From Planctomycetota bacterium (GTDB taxonomy: Bacteria; Planctomycetota; Phycisphaerae; WQYP01): 9,713 nucleotides of DNA. Under the pieces are notes generated by a model. That model saw nothing but the letters and a program-made list of their open reading frames with translations. It did not search any database and was not told where the DNA came from. Positions 1-6,694 of the stretch are shown one piece after another (within the stretch, counting starts at the first letter, position 1; each line of letters opens with the position of its first letter). The position numbers and the translations under genes were made by a program. Where the stretch lies: the NCBI GenBank assembly GCA_021828925.1, contig JAJZCT010000080.1, positions 1 through 9,713 on the forward strand, written 5' to 3'.

Positions 1-1
1 C

Positions 2-91
2 CTTGTGAAAATCGTGGTGCCCTTGGGTTCTGTGCCGCGCGTGGCTGTAGCCGAGGTGTTGGGGCGGACCGCCCCGGCGCGCACGGGGTAA
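2..91 (+). CDS. possible C-terminal end of a protein, cut by the window edge
   Basis: Frame 2 is open from the window edge to a TAA at 89-91 and reads LVKIVVPLGSVPRVAV..., ending in RTAPARTG. The valine/alanine-rich composition and G/C-ending codons look protein-like. The opposite strand is also open across the same bases, so strand and coding status are uncertain. I recognise no family. Confidence 0.25.
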   Translation, partial: LVKIVVPLGSVPRVAVAEVLGRTAPARTG

Positions 92-158
92 ACTCTCTAA
101 GCGGACTGCGCGGATACGGGGAAAAGCGATTAACAATGACTCCCGGCGATCTGGCGTT

Positions 159-251
159 GAACCTGGAAGCTAGAAGAGACGAAAGAAAAACCCAACCGCA
201 AAGAAACGAAAGAACGCAAAGAATTGTTCAGGTAAATATTTTGTCTTCGTG
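159..251 (+). repeat. diverged direct repeat, copy A
   Basis: The unit begins GAACCTGGAAGCT, continues through a purine-rich CGCAAAGAAACGAAAGAACG core, and ends GGTAAATATTTTGTCTTCGTG. A second copy lies at 368-462. The 3' part (TTTGTCTTCGTGTCTTTGTG, continuing beyond the shared unit) is roughly the reverse complement of the purine-rich core, so the element could form an imperfect stem. It has no coding character. It looks like a dispersed intergenic repeat family. Confidence 0.75.
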
Positions 252-367
252 TCTTTGTGTCGTTGTGGTGAGAAAACGTTCTAATTAACAAAGAGGAAAC
301 GGAGGTGGGGGGAGGGTGTTACGGAACAGCGATTACTGAATGGCACCTGTCCCGGCACATCGGGATG

Positions 368-462
368 GAACCTGGAAGCTGGAAGAGCCGGGAAAAGATT
401 ACCAACCGCAAAAGAAGCAAAAGAAAGCAAAGAAGTGGTTGGGTAAATATTTTGTCTTCGTG
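368..462 (+). repeat. diverged direct repeat, copy B
   Basis: This is the second copy of the element at 159-251. It shares GAACCTGGAAGCT at its start, ACCGCAAA and AGCAAAGAA in the middle, and GGTAAATATTTTGTCTTCGTG at its end, with small indels between. The copies start about 209 nt apart. Both ends are shared, which argues for duplication of a defined unit rather than chance purine-rich composition. Confidence 0.75.
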
Positions 463-484
463 GCGAAAATTCCTGTTCCAAGTT

Positions 485-519
485 CCAAATGCTAAATGCC
501 AAATGCCACATGCTAAATG
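485..519 (+). repeat. 7-nt tandem repeat, five units of CYAAATG
   Basis: The units are CCAAATG, CTAAATG, CCAAATG, CCACATG and CTAAATG. Only the second base varies, apart from one extra change in unit four. The array directly follows repeat copy B. It is too short and has no spacers, so it is not a CRISPR. Confidence 0.8.
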
Positions 520-525
520 CACTCC

Positions 526-552
526 ATCTGAGTAATCTGAGAAATCTGTGGA
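526..552 (+). repeat. 9-nt tandem repeat, three units of ATCTGAGNA
   Basis: The units are ATCTGAGTA, ATCTGAGAA and ATCTGTGGA, immediately after the CYAAATG run. This is a third kind of short repeat in the same spacer. Confidence 0.6.
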
Positions 553-597
553 TCAGAATTCAAAACCTGATCAAAGCGCAGCGCTTCCATGCCCCTT

Positions 598-625
598 CTA
601 ACTCCCAACTCCTGACTCCTAACTC
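598..625 (+). repeat. 7-nt tandem repeat, four units of CYRACTC
   Basis: The units are CTAACTC, CCAACTC, CTGACTC and CTAACTC, followed by a C-rich tail (CTCCCCC). The unit length and the alternating C/T at position two match the array at 485-519, suggesting a related slippage process. Confidence 0.75.
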
Positions 626-654
626 CTCCCCCCTCTCGTGCCGCTACGGTGAAA

Positions 655-925
655 ACGCAACCATAAGTCCGGGGTGCCACGAGCAATGATCAGTGCCCCT
701 CGGCACACCCGGGAAGCAACGGGCAACGTATCGCGGTACGGCGGGTATATGCGATGGCGAGCTGGATTGGAGTATGGATTTGGCGGATGGTGCCGGTAAC
801 GGCAGCGTTAGAAAGCCACGGATCAGGGCCATGAGGGCCTTGCAGAATCTGTCACAGGCCCTTCGCCGCCCGAAGGCGCTGCCGGCGGCGTTGCCAAACA
901 GGCTCCGAGGTGTGAGGGTGCGCCG
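655..925. other. GC-rich hairpin-bearing stretch with no convincing gene
   Basis: Four short hairpins are visible. They are GTGCC-CCTC-GGCAC at 693-706, TGCCG-GTAA-CGGCA at 791-804 (a GNRA-type loop), AGGGCCT/AGGCCCT at 834-840 and 856-862, and CCTTCG-CCGCC-CGAAGG at 860-876. The last two overlap and would be mutually exclusive. None is followed by a T-run on either strand. An open frame from a GTG at 693 runs into the CYTH gene and shows no family signature. The stretch could be a REP-like element, a structured RNA or a decayed gene. Confidence 0.4.
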
Positions 926-1522
926 TTACGGCATCATGGGAAAATGCAATTTTCCCGCAAGTTCCGGATGTTTCTGCAGATATGTGCGTACCATGGAAAA
1001 ATAGCTGGTTTCCTCAACGGCTAAATCATCGAGTGCCAGGTCGTGACGGGCCGCGGCCACGGTTGCTTCCGTGGGAGCTTCAATTTCCAGAAAGTAGCCA
1101 AAAACCGGCATATCGTCGAGTTCCACAAGACAATCGCGGAATTCAAAGCTTCGGCGGCGTTTCTGAAATTCCATGGTTTTGACATATCCAAGATTCATTA
1201 ACAGCAATTCCACCATGGCGGGAGGCTGGGCCGAAACGTCAATGGACGGCCGGCTGCTGATCTCGGTGCCGCTTTTCCGGCCCTTCCAGGTTATGATGCT
1301 GGGTAACACCTGTCCCTCCGGGGTTATTCTGTGGCGCAGGCGCAGCACCGACCGGCCGGCCCGCAGTTGGCCATCGGAAGTATCCAGAAAGATATTGGTT
1401 TCCGTCACATCGCGGACGTACTGTGCCCCGGCCTGACCAATCCGCCGGGACATTTGTTCGTAATCGCCGGGAACCCGGAGCTTAATTTCTATTTCATTCG
1501 GGGTATGATGCAATCTGGTCAT
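926..1522 (-). CDS. CYTH-domain protein (triphosphatase / class IV adenylate cyclase-like)
   Basis: This 198-residue protein has the CYTH tunnel-fold hallmarks. The ExExK signature EIEIK lies at residues 10-14. ETNIFLDT (41-48) matches the usual YFDT strand. RLRHR (61-65) and TWKG (78-81) supply basic phosphate-binding residues, RRSFEF (123-128) a further basic patch, and VELDDMPVFGYFLEIE (133-148) alternating acids for metal binding. Family members hydrolyse triphosphates (tripolyphosphate, thiamine triphosphate) or, as CyaB, make cAMP from ATP. Sequence alone does not separate these, so no symbol is given. The length is normal for a single-domain member and no signal peptide is seen, so it is probably cytosolic. 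The ATG is 30 nt after the FIST gene's stop, so the two genes are probably co-transcribed. AGGA lies about 11 nt upstream of the start. Confidence 0.88.
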   Translation of the reverse strand: MTRLHHTPNEIEIKLRVPGDYEQMSRRIGQAGAQYVRDVTETNIFLDTSDGQLRAGRSVLRLRHRITPEGQVLPSIITWKGRKSGTEISSRPSIDVSAQPPAMVELLLMNLGYVKTMEFQKRRRSFEFRDCLVELDDMPVFGYFLEIEAPTEATVAAARHDLALDDLAVEETSYFSMVRTYLQKHPELAGKLHFPMMP

Positions 1523-1552
1523 ATCATCCGGATTCCTGTAAAGGATTCATGC

Positions 1553-2722
1553 TTACCGGAACAGAGCGATAATGGCGGTCTGTCCATGGATAAAATTCCG
1601 CCCGCCAACGGGGCCCAATTCACCGGCACAGAAAAAGCCCGCCACCGGAATGGCTCCCACCACTTCGCGAAGCGCCTGAATGTCATGGTGCGGTGTGCCA
1701 AAAAGATTCATTCCGCGGCCGTTGCAACTGAACATCAGCGCACCATGGGGTAGCTCGGCCAGCATCAATTCACCCTGCAGCAGCAATCGCAAATCTTCAT
1801 CCGCGGAACGCCCATCCTGCAGGTGAAATTGAATCACCTGTCCCGGCTGCACGAAATCACCGATTGAAATACTGCCATTGGCCCGATGAATCTCCAGAAT
1901 GTTGCGCACCAGAAAATCACCGCGGCCAAAATTCCCTTTGCGCTGATCAATCACCCGCCCGATCAGCAGGCTGCGCATCTGAATCAGTTCTCTGTCTGCC
2001 ATCGACAGCCCGGACATCATATCCCGTACCGCGGTCATGGCCGGTTTGTCATCGAGCATTTCAATAATGTTTTCATGACCCTGGGTTATCGTAAACGTGG
2101 GGCCTACCGGGCGGCACCCCTGCGACACCACGCAATCTACCTCCAGCGGCCCCGCAAATGATACGCCGATCATACCGCTGTTAAAAATATGATCATTAAT
2201 GGCCAGTCGCGTTTCGCCCGGTCTCTGCACACCGCTGGCCATGCCGCCAACCACCGGGGCGTTCGGAAATTCCTTCGAGCACGCCTCCAGCAACTGCACC
2301 ACCGGCGTGGTAAACGGATCCGCCAGCATGATAAAGAGCCGTAAATTCGGCCCGGCTTCCAGACGTGCCCGCAGCGTGCTGTTTTCCCCCAGGAGTTCCG
2401 ACCATTCCTCATCGGCAAAACGAAAATGATCCACGGTTACCCCGGGAATCGAAAAGCCAATCGCCGACACGGCCGGTTTTCGCTCAATTTCGCGATCCAC
2501 ACCCAGGACGCTTTCGGCCGTGCAGGCCAGAAGCGTTCGACAATGCGTGCGCTCCAGCAGCCCGCCGGTGATGCGGGAAAAATCCGCCTGCAGCAACGAG
2601 GATACAAACACCACCAGCAGATCCATCGGCAGATCGCCCATTTGTCCGCCAAGCTGCGTGGCGATGCTTTCGACAATGGTGGCCGGGTTTGTCTCGGCGA
2701 TAATGGCGGAAGATAAGCGCAT
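1553..2722 (-). CDS. FIST-domain sensory protein (FIST_N + FIST_C)
   Basis: This 389-residue protein has the two-part FIST architecture. The N-terminal FIST domain spans roughly residues 30-195, with PVVGGMASG at 157-164. The C-terminal FIST domain spans roughly 215-385, with FSCNGRGMNLFG (331-342) and the closing GFFCAGELGPVGG (362-374). FIST domains are proposed ligand-sensing modules of signal transduction; the ligand is unknown. There is no attached kinase, GGDEF or receptor domain, so it would act with partners. The frame is open 26 codons further upstream, but the ATG at 2722 is preferred: GGAGGTACAGGAG precedes it with 9 nt after AGGAG, and homology-like sequence begins there. A TATACT box at 2748-2753 would put transcription start just before this site. 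The CYTH gene follows after 30 nt. Confidence 0.9.
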   Translation of the reverse strand: MRLSSAIIAETNPATIVESIATQLGGQMGDLPMDLLVVFVSSLLQADFSRITGGLLERTHCRTLLACTAESVLGVDREIERKPAVSAIGFSIPGVTVDHFRFADEEWSELLGENSTLRARLEAGPNLRLFIMLADPFTTPVVQLLEACSKEFPNAPVVGGMASGVQRPGETRLAINDHIFNSGMIGVSFAGPLEVDCVVSQGCRPVGPTFTITQGHENIIEMLDDKPAMTAVRDMMSGLSMADRELIQMRSLLIGRVIDQRKGNFGRGDFLVRNILEIHRANGSISIGDFVQPGQVIQFHLQDGRSADEDLRLLLQGELMLAELPHGALMFSCNGRGMNLFGTPHHDIQALREVVGAIPVAGFFCAGELGPVGGRNFIHGQTAIIALFR

Positions 2723-2747
2723 GAAGCAAAACTCCTGTACCTCCGCC

Positions 2748-2753
2748 AGTATA
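2748..2753 (-). promoter_or_regulatory. possible -10 box for the FIST-CYTH pair
   Basis: TATACT on the minus strand matches TATAAT at five of six bases. It sits about 25 nt before the preferred FIST start, leaving a very short leader that contains the ribosome binding site. No good -35 hexamer lies 16-18 nt upstream, so the call is weak. Confidence 0.3.
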
Positions 2754-2850
2754 GTTAGCCATGCCACCGCCAGCCAGTGAGGGTGGGACATCGCCGTCAT
2801 GCTACGCCCCGGCGCAGCGTGCCGGATTCCATTTTTGATGCAGTCTTTTC

Positions 2851-2862
2851 AGATGCGCATCT
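2851..2862. promoter_or_regulatory. perfect 12-nt palindrome, possible operator
   Basis: AGATGCGCATCT is its own reverse complement. It lies between the divergent FIST and AlbA_2 genes, about 70 nt from the plus-strand promoter candidate. A dimeric regulator site is possible, but there is no second copy to support it. Confidence 0.3.
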
Positions 2863-2922
2863 ATCATATTCAATGACAACTGCGGAAAGCCCCCCGAAAT
2901 TCGCCCGCGTAATTGCCGCCGC

Positions 2923-2949
2923 TTGACGCCCTCTGACATAGCGTACAAT
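2923..2949 (+). promoter_or_regulatory. possible sigma-70-type promoter of the AlbA_2-ParA operon
   Basis: TTGACG (2923-2928) and TACAAT (2944-2949) each match consensus at five of six bases, but the spacer is only 15 nt, shorter than usual. Position is good: the -10 box ends 20 nt before the GTG start, and GAGGTG at 2959-2964 follows as ribosome binding site. Confidence 0.45.
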
Positions 2950-2969
2950 ATAGCTCAAGAGGTGTTAAC

Positions 2970-4148
2970 GTGCTGGAAATCGACCAATTGCTTATGGACA
3001 TGGAGTCGTTCCGCGTGGAGCGTACCGAATCTCTAAGCGACACGGACAAATTCTGTAAGGCGATTTGCGCCTTTTCCAATGATATGCCCGGAACCGGTTT
3101 GCCCGGATACTTATTTGTCGGCGTGGACAAAAGGGGCATGCCTGCGGGAGCAAACATTGATGAGCGACTGCTGGAGAGCCTGGCCAGCCATAGAAATAAC
3201 GGGCAGATACTTCCGGTTCCCAACATGAATGTTTTCAAGCATCTCTGCCGTGGTAAAGCCATTGCCGTGGTGCAGGTTCAACCATCGGATATGCCGCCGG
3301 TGCGGTACAAGCAGGTGGTATACATTCGGACGGGGCCTTCCACGGGCATTGCCACGGCGGAACAGGAGCGGCGACTGGAGGAGAGGCGAGTGGATCGCGC
3401 CCGAACCTGGGACACCCGGGCTTGCATGGATGCGTCCCTGAGCGATCTTGAATTGGACCTCTTCAAGTTGACCTATCTCCCCAAGGCCGTTTCACGCGCG
3501 GTTCTGGATGAAAATGGGCGCTCTATTGAGGAGCAACTTGGCTCGCTGCGCTTCTTTCACAGGGGCCGCACGGCTCCGACCAACGCCGCTGTGCTGCTTT
3601 TTGGAAAAGACCCGTTGTCATTCTTTCCCGGCGCGTACGTGCAATACGTAAGTTACGACGGGCTGACACAGGGTGATCAGCCGCTTAAGGAACAGAGAAT
3701 CTCCGGCGATTTCCTCAATGTCATGCGTGATCTTGATCGCCTGGCGAAGGATCTGGCAAACTATCGACCTGTGCGCCGCGACGACCTGTCCGAGGAATTG
3801 GTGGCCGATTATCCGGAAATCGCGCTGCATGAACTGTTTATGAACGCGATTCTGCATCGAAATTATGATGGGTCAACTACGCCGGTATCAATTAATCAGT
3901 TTTCGGATCGTATCGAAATACAAAACCCGGGGTCCCTGTATGGCGACCTCACCCGGGATCAATTTCCGGACGGCACCGCATATCGCAATCCAGTGCTGGC
4001 CGAGGCGGCCAAGACGCTCGGGTTTGCCAACCGGTTTGGCCGCGGAATCAAGCTCGCTCAAAACAGGCTGGAAAAAAACGGCAGTCCACGACTGGAATAT
4101 GTGGTTGGGGAGAATCATCTTGTGATGATTGTGAGGAAGCGTCCGTGA
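2970..4148 (+). CDS. AlbA_2 (Schlafen-like) protein with C-terminal GHKL-type ATPase domain
   Basis: This 392-residue protein has a nucleic-acid-binding AlbA_2 domain at about residues 10-125. It shows the ExFRVERTESL opening, AICAFSND (31-38), GYLFVGVDKRG (46-56) and VYIRTGPST (117-125). A middle region carries RTAPTNAAVLLFGKDP (200-215). The C-terminal ATP-binding domain (about 283-392) has the N-box ALHELFMNAILHRNYD (285-300: E288, N292, H296, R297), IQNPGSL (317-323) and FGRGIK (356-361). This is the common 'AlbA_2 plus HATPase_c_4' layout, usually annotated as a putative transcriptional regulator or ATP-binding protein; its substrate is not established. The start is GTG with GAGGTG 5 nt upstream. 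The stop overlaps the ParA gene start (GTGA), implying translational coupling. No transmembrane segment is seen. Confidence 0.88.
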   Translation: MLEIDQLLMDMESFRVERTESLSDTDKFCKAICAFSNDMPGTGLPGYLFVGVDKRGMPAGANIDERLLESLASHRNNGQILPVPNMNVFKHLCRGKAIAVVQVQPSDMPPVRYKQVVYIRTGPSTGIATAEQERRLEERRVDRARTWDTRACMDASLSDLELDLFKLTYLPKAVSRAVLDENGRSIEEQLGSLRFFHRGRTAPTNAAVLLFGKDPLSFFPGAYVQYVSYDGLTQGDQPLKEQRISGDFLNVMRDLDRLAKDLANYRPVRRDDLSEELVADYPEIALHELFMNAILHRNYDGSTTPVSINQFSDRIEIQNPGSLYGDLTRDQFPDGTAYRNPVLAEAAKTLGFANRFGRGIKLAQNRLEKNGSPRLEYVVGENHLVMIVRKRP

Positions 4149-5137
4149 AGACAATAGCATTTTTTAATAACAAGGGTGGCGTGGGCACAACCTCCATGGT
4201 TTATCACTTGGCATGGATGTTACAGGATTTGGGCCACAACGTGTTGGCGGTCGATCTCGATCCGCAATCCAATCTTACCAGCATATTCCTGGACGAGACC
4301 AAACTTGAAAACCTCTGGCCTGAAGGAAAACACCCGGAAACGATCCTTGGGGCGGTTGAACCGCTAATCGAAAGCCTGGGCGACATTCAAACACCCACAC
4401 CAATTCCAATCGCACCGGGGCTTTGGACTATCGCGGGCGACCTGGGACTTAGCACATTCGAGGACCGTCTGTCCGACGCCTGGGGCAAGTGTCTGGATGA
4501 CAAGGCTCCAATCGCCGGCGACGGCTTCAGGGTTGTCACCGCTTTTTATCGTTTGATGAAATCGGCCGCAGAGCAATGCGGCAGCGAACTGGTGCTCTTT
4601 GACGTCGGACCGAATATTGGTGCATTGAATCGCGCCGCACTGGTCGCGGCCGATTTTGTTGTGATCCCGCTGGGCGCGGATGTATTCTCTCTGCAGGGAT
4701 TACGTAACCTTGGCCCGACGCTTCGGGATTGGAGGGAAGGATGGGCGACGCGAACAAAAGGCAAGGTCCCGGCGGGGCTTACGCTACCGTCAGGCCGTAT
4801 GCAACCACTTGGATATGTTTTGCTGAATCCATCGGTTCGGGAAAACCGACCCGTAAAATCCTATTTGAGATGGGCCAACCGTATCCCCGCCACCTACAGC
4901 AAAGAAATCCTCGGCGAAACGCAATATCCCCGGGCCGCCGGGGACGACCCCAATCAGCTTGCCATGCTGAAGCATTTCAAAAGCCTCATGCCCATGGCCC
5001 AGGATGCCCGGAAACCGATGTTTCATTTGACCGCCGCGGATGGTGCCATTGGTGGCCACGCCAGCGCCGTTCGCGATTGTGGAGACCAGTTTAGAGATCT
5101 GGCCAATCGAATTCTGAATCTCCTGGAGCCTCATTAG
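4145..5137 (+). CDS. ParA-family ATPase with altered Walker A (KGGVGTTS)
   Basis: This 330-residue ParA/MinD-type protein opens with a deviant Walker A, KGGVGTTS (residues 10-17), instead of KGGxGKT[ST]. The signature lysine K10 is kept, but the second P-loop lysine is T15 (codon ACA at 4187-4189). The rest of the fold looks intact: switch I VDLDPQSN (36-43), Walker B/switch II LVLFDVGPNIG (149-159), VVIPLGAD (172-179) and SLQGLRNLGPTL (182-193). The first strand (IAFFNNKGG) and the SLQGLRNLGPTL segment fit the longer orphan-ParA type seen beside ATP-binding regulators rather than chromosomal Soj, and no parB is present. The GTG start overlaps the preceding stop by 4 nt, and GAGG lies 8 nt upstream. 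Partition, positioning or regulatory roles are all possible. ATP hydrolysis may be impaired. Confidence 0.9.
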   Translation: MKTIAFFNNKGGVGTTSMVYHLAWMLQDLGHNVLAVDLDPQSNLTSIFLDETKLENLWPEGKHPETILGAVEPLIESLGDIQTPTPIPIAPGLWTIAGDLGLSTFEDRLSDAWGKCLDDKAPIAGDGFRVVTAFYRLMKSAAEQCGSELVLFDVGPNIGALNRAALVAADFVVIPLGADVFSLQGLRNLGPTLRDWREGWATRTKGKVPAGLTLPSGRMQPLGYVLLNPSVRENRPVKSYLRWANRIPATYSKEILGETQYPRAAGDDPNQLAMLKHFKSLMPMAQDARKPMFHLTAADGAIGGHASAVRDCGDQFRDLANRILNLLEPH

Positions 5138-5260
5138 CACGATAACAAGTGCGGGTGCGATGCAATTGGTTTCATATCACGGGTGGAATCTGCTGTCCAA
5201 GCGGGGCGCTATACCAACGTTGCGCGCTGACTCAGATGCTTCAAAGGGCGGACACGCAAG

Positions 5261-5292
5261 CGATCATCGCATTGTCCACAAGGCGATGATCG
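5261..5292 (+). repeat. inverted repeat, 10-nt arms, downstream of the ParA gene
   Basis: CGATCATCGC (5261-5270) and GCGATGATCG (5283-5292) are perfect reverse complements separated by 12 nt. The site is 124 nt after the ParA stop. It could act as a terminator hairpin, although no T-run follows, or as a protein-binding dyad. Confidence 0.55.
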
Positions 5293-5608
5293 ATTCCGCA
5301 ATTCTGCAGCGGGCTTCAAGAGGTTCATCGGAGTCGTGAAGATTTGGCTTTTAATTGGGTCGCAATTGCACATTGCATCAGCAGCCGGGGTTGTCGCCGG
5401 TGGTAGGACGCTTCTCGTAAATAATGTCTCAAGGGCTATGGTGATGTGTTGTTTATATACAGAAACTCCCCCACGCGCCGCAAGACTTTCGAGAACCGCT
5501 CCAACAGCGATTTTCCGACGCCGTTATGGTTGCATGAAAATAACCTTGCTCATTCGAAGTTTAGAAGCAAGACAAACCCATGCGCGAGGCGGAAGCAATC
5601 CGTTTACG

Positions 5609-5635
5609 AGCGGCGGCACCTGGTGTGCCGCCGCT
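5609..5635. terminator. strong 11-bp GC hairpin between convergent operons
   Basis: AGCGGCGGCAC (5609-5619) and GTGCCGCCGCT (5625-5635) pair perfectly around the loop CTGGT. It ends 22 nt from the stop of the last Hsp20 gene on the minus strand. A classical T-tract is missing on both sides. On the plus strand the flank is AT-rich (GAATGATTTATT). A termination or 3'-end-stabilising role for the Hsp20 mRNA is the best reading. Confidence 0.6.
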
Positions 5636-5656
5636 GAATGATTTATTCCACGGACT

Positions 5657-6154
5657 TTACGAGCTGACCGTAATACGGCGTGGTCCATGACCGGGTACCT
5701 TGGGCAAGCGGATGTTCAGTACACCCTTGTCATATCGGGCCTCCACTTTTGCCGCATCCACATAATCCGGTAATGGAACCGTGCGGTAAAAGCTTCCGGA
5801 CATCCGTTCCTGGTAGCGGAAGGATCCGGTACTTTCTTTGCGCTGACTTTCGCGCGCTCCGCGAATGGTCAATAAATTGCCTGACAATTCAACGTCCAGA
5901 TTCTTCGGATCCACACCCGGTGCATCGACTCTTATGGTCATTGAATGTTCATCTTCCTGCACATCCAGAGCGGGCCAGGTCATGGTGGGCTTCGACCACA
6001 TAGCCTGCATATTCCGCCGCATGTGGTCAAATGCAATATCCATGTCATGGCGAAATTCCGGCAACACCTGTGAAAGACCAATACCCTTTGGCCATCGGTT
6101 CTTCAGTGTTATCGATCCGTTGTTGCCATGCGAGCGTTTTATCAAGCCTTTCAT
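5657..6154 (-). CDS. Hsp20 / small heat-shock protein (third gene of operon)
   Basis: This 165-residue Hsp20 has a long basic N-terminal arm (about 1-58) with a methionine-rich segment (DHMRRNMQAMW, 43-53). The alpha-crystallin domain spans about 59-152: WPALDVQEDE (60-69), IRVDAPGV (74-81), SFYRTVPLP (121-129), and the closing GVLNIRLPK (144-152). The tail ITV (161-163) fits the I-x-[IV] motif that docks between dimers. Family role: an ATP-independent cytosolic holdase that binds unfolding proteins and hands them to DnaK/ClpB. The frame is open 11 codons upstream, but the ATG at 6154 has a near-perfect AAGGAGGTG 6 nt before it, so that start was chosen. It lies 92 nt downstream of the second Hsp20 gene, with a hairpin between them. 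Confidence 0.93.
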   Translation of the reverse strand: MKGLIKRSHGNNGSITLKNRWPKGIGLSQVLPEFRHDMDIAFDHMRRNMQAMWSKPTMTWPALDVQEDEHSMTIRVDAPGVDPKNLDVELSGNLLTIRGARESQRKESTGSFRYQERMSGSFYRTVPLPDYVDAAKVEARYDKGVLNIRLPKVPGHGPRRITVSS

Positions 6155-6191
6155 AAACAACACCTCCTTAAGGTACGTTTTGTTCAATTAG

Positions 6192-6229
6192 CCGGGCAGG
6201 CTGAAGTATGATTCGTGCAGCCTGCCCGG
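6192..6229 (-). repeat. 12-bp intergenic hairpin within the Hsp20 operon
   Basis: CCGGGCAGGCTG (6192-6203) and CAGCCTGCCCGG (6218-6229) pair perfectly around a 14-nt loop. It lies between the second and third Hsp20 genes. On the minus strand CTAATTGAACAAAACG follows, which is AT-rich but not a T-tract. It may be a partial terminator or an mRNA-processing/stabilising stem that sets the relative amount of the third protein. Confidence 0.65.
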
Positions 6230-6246
6230 GCGTCCCCGCTTTAAAA

Positions 6247-6648
6247 TCAGCCGCCGTGAACCATGATTTTTTTGGTCCTGGCGGCTTCCGCCTTGGGAAT
6301 ATGAATCGTCAATTCCCCATTTTTCAGGTCACCCTTGATGGCATCGGAATTAATGGGTGTCCGAATGGTAAACGACCTGCGGAAATGTCCGACATCATAC
6401 TCGCGCACCAGATAATTTTTTCCCGGATCATCATTCACAGGCCGGCTGAGTCTGCCTTCCACGGTCAGCACGCCATCGTCAAATGTTATATCCGTGTCTT
6501 CAGGCTGCACACCCGGCATATCGAATACCATGGTAAACCCATCGTTATCTTCCAGAATATCCGCGCTGGGCGCATACCAGTTGTCGTTGTTAAGCCGTTC
6601 GGGCGTCTCATCAGACGCAGTCTGCTTTTCTAATGCTTTGGTAATCAT
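6247..6648 (-). CDS. Hsp20 / small heat-shock protein (second gene of operon)
   Basis: At 133 residues this is the shortest of the three. The N-terminal arm is short and acidic (1-25). The alpha-crystallin domain runs from about 26 to 119: ADILEDNDGFTM (29-40), VFDMPGVQPED (41-51), FRRSFTIRTPI (89-99) and GELTIHIPK (111-119). The tail IMV (128-130) fits the I-x-V docking motif. Family role is ATP-independent chaperone binding of unfolding proteins in the cytosol; members co-assemble or stay separate depending on the tail and arm. The ATG at 6648 was chosen over an upstream in-frame ATG because AGGAG lies 10 nt before it and overlaps the upstream extension. It is 46 nt after the first Hsp20 stop. 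A small inverted repeat, TTCACA/TGTGAA, lies just before its ribosome binding site. Confidence 0.93.
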   Translation of the reverse strand: MITKALEKQTASDETPERLNNDNWYAPSADILEDNDGFTMVFDMPGVQPEDTDITFDDGVLTVEGRLSRPVNDDPGKNYLVREYDVGHFRRSFTIRTPINSDAIKGDLKNGELTIHIPKAEAARTKKIMVHGG

Positions 6649-6694
6649 AATGTATGGTCTCCTTTCACAGAGCATGTGAACGTCATTTCAGAAA

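Larger units (their letters stand above)
5138..5656. other. 519-nt spacer between the ParA gene and the Hsp20 operon
   Basis: No convincing gene lies here. A frame open from a GTG at 5336 runs through the strong hairpin at 5609-5635 and has low-complexity, arginine-rich sequence without family signatures. The two clear elements are the inverted repeats at 5261-5292 and 5609-5635. The two operons converge on this spacer, so terminators are expected here. Confidence 0.6.

Noticed and set aside
485..625. CRISPR-like array
   Set aside because: Units are only 7-9 nt and directly abut without spacers, and no cas genes are present.
693..1004. Plus-strand open frame from GTG overlapping the CYTH gene
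   Set aside because: No family signature and no ribosome binding site, and its 3' part is the antisense of a well-supported gene.
2723..2800. Longer FIST protein starting at 2800
   Set aside because: The extension lacks its own ribosome binding site and covers a TATACT box and the clear GGAGG...AGGAG signal for the ATG at 2722.
5336..5641. Plus-strand open frame of about 100 codons between ParA and Hsp20
   Set aside because: It runs through the 11-bp hairpin at 5609-5635, has unbalanced arginine/threonine-rich composition and resembles no family.
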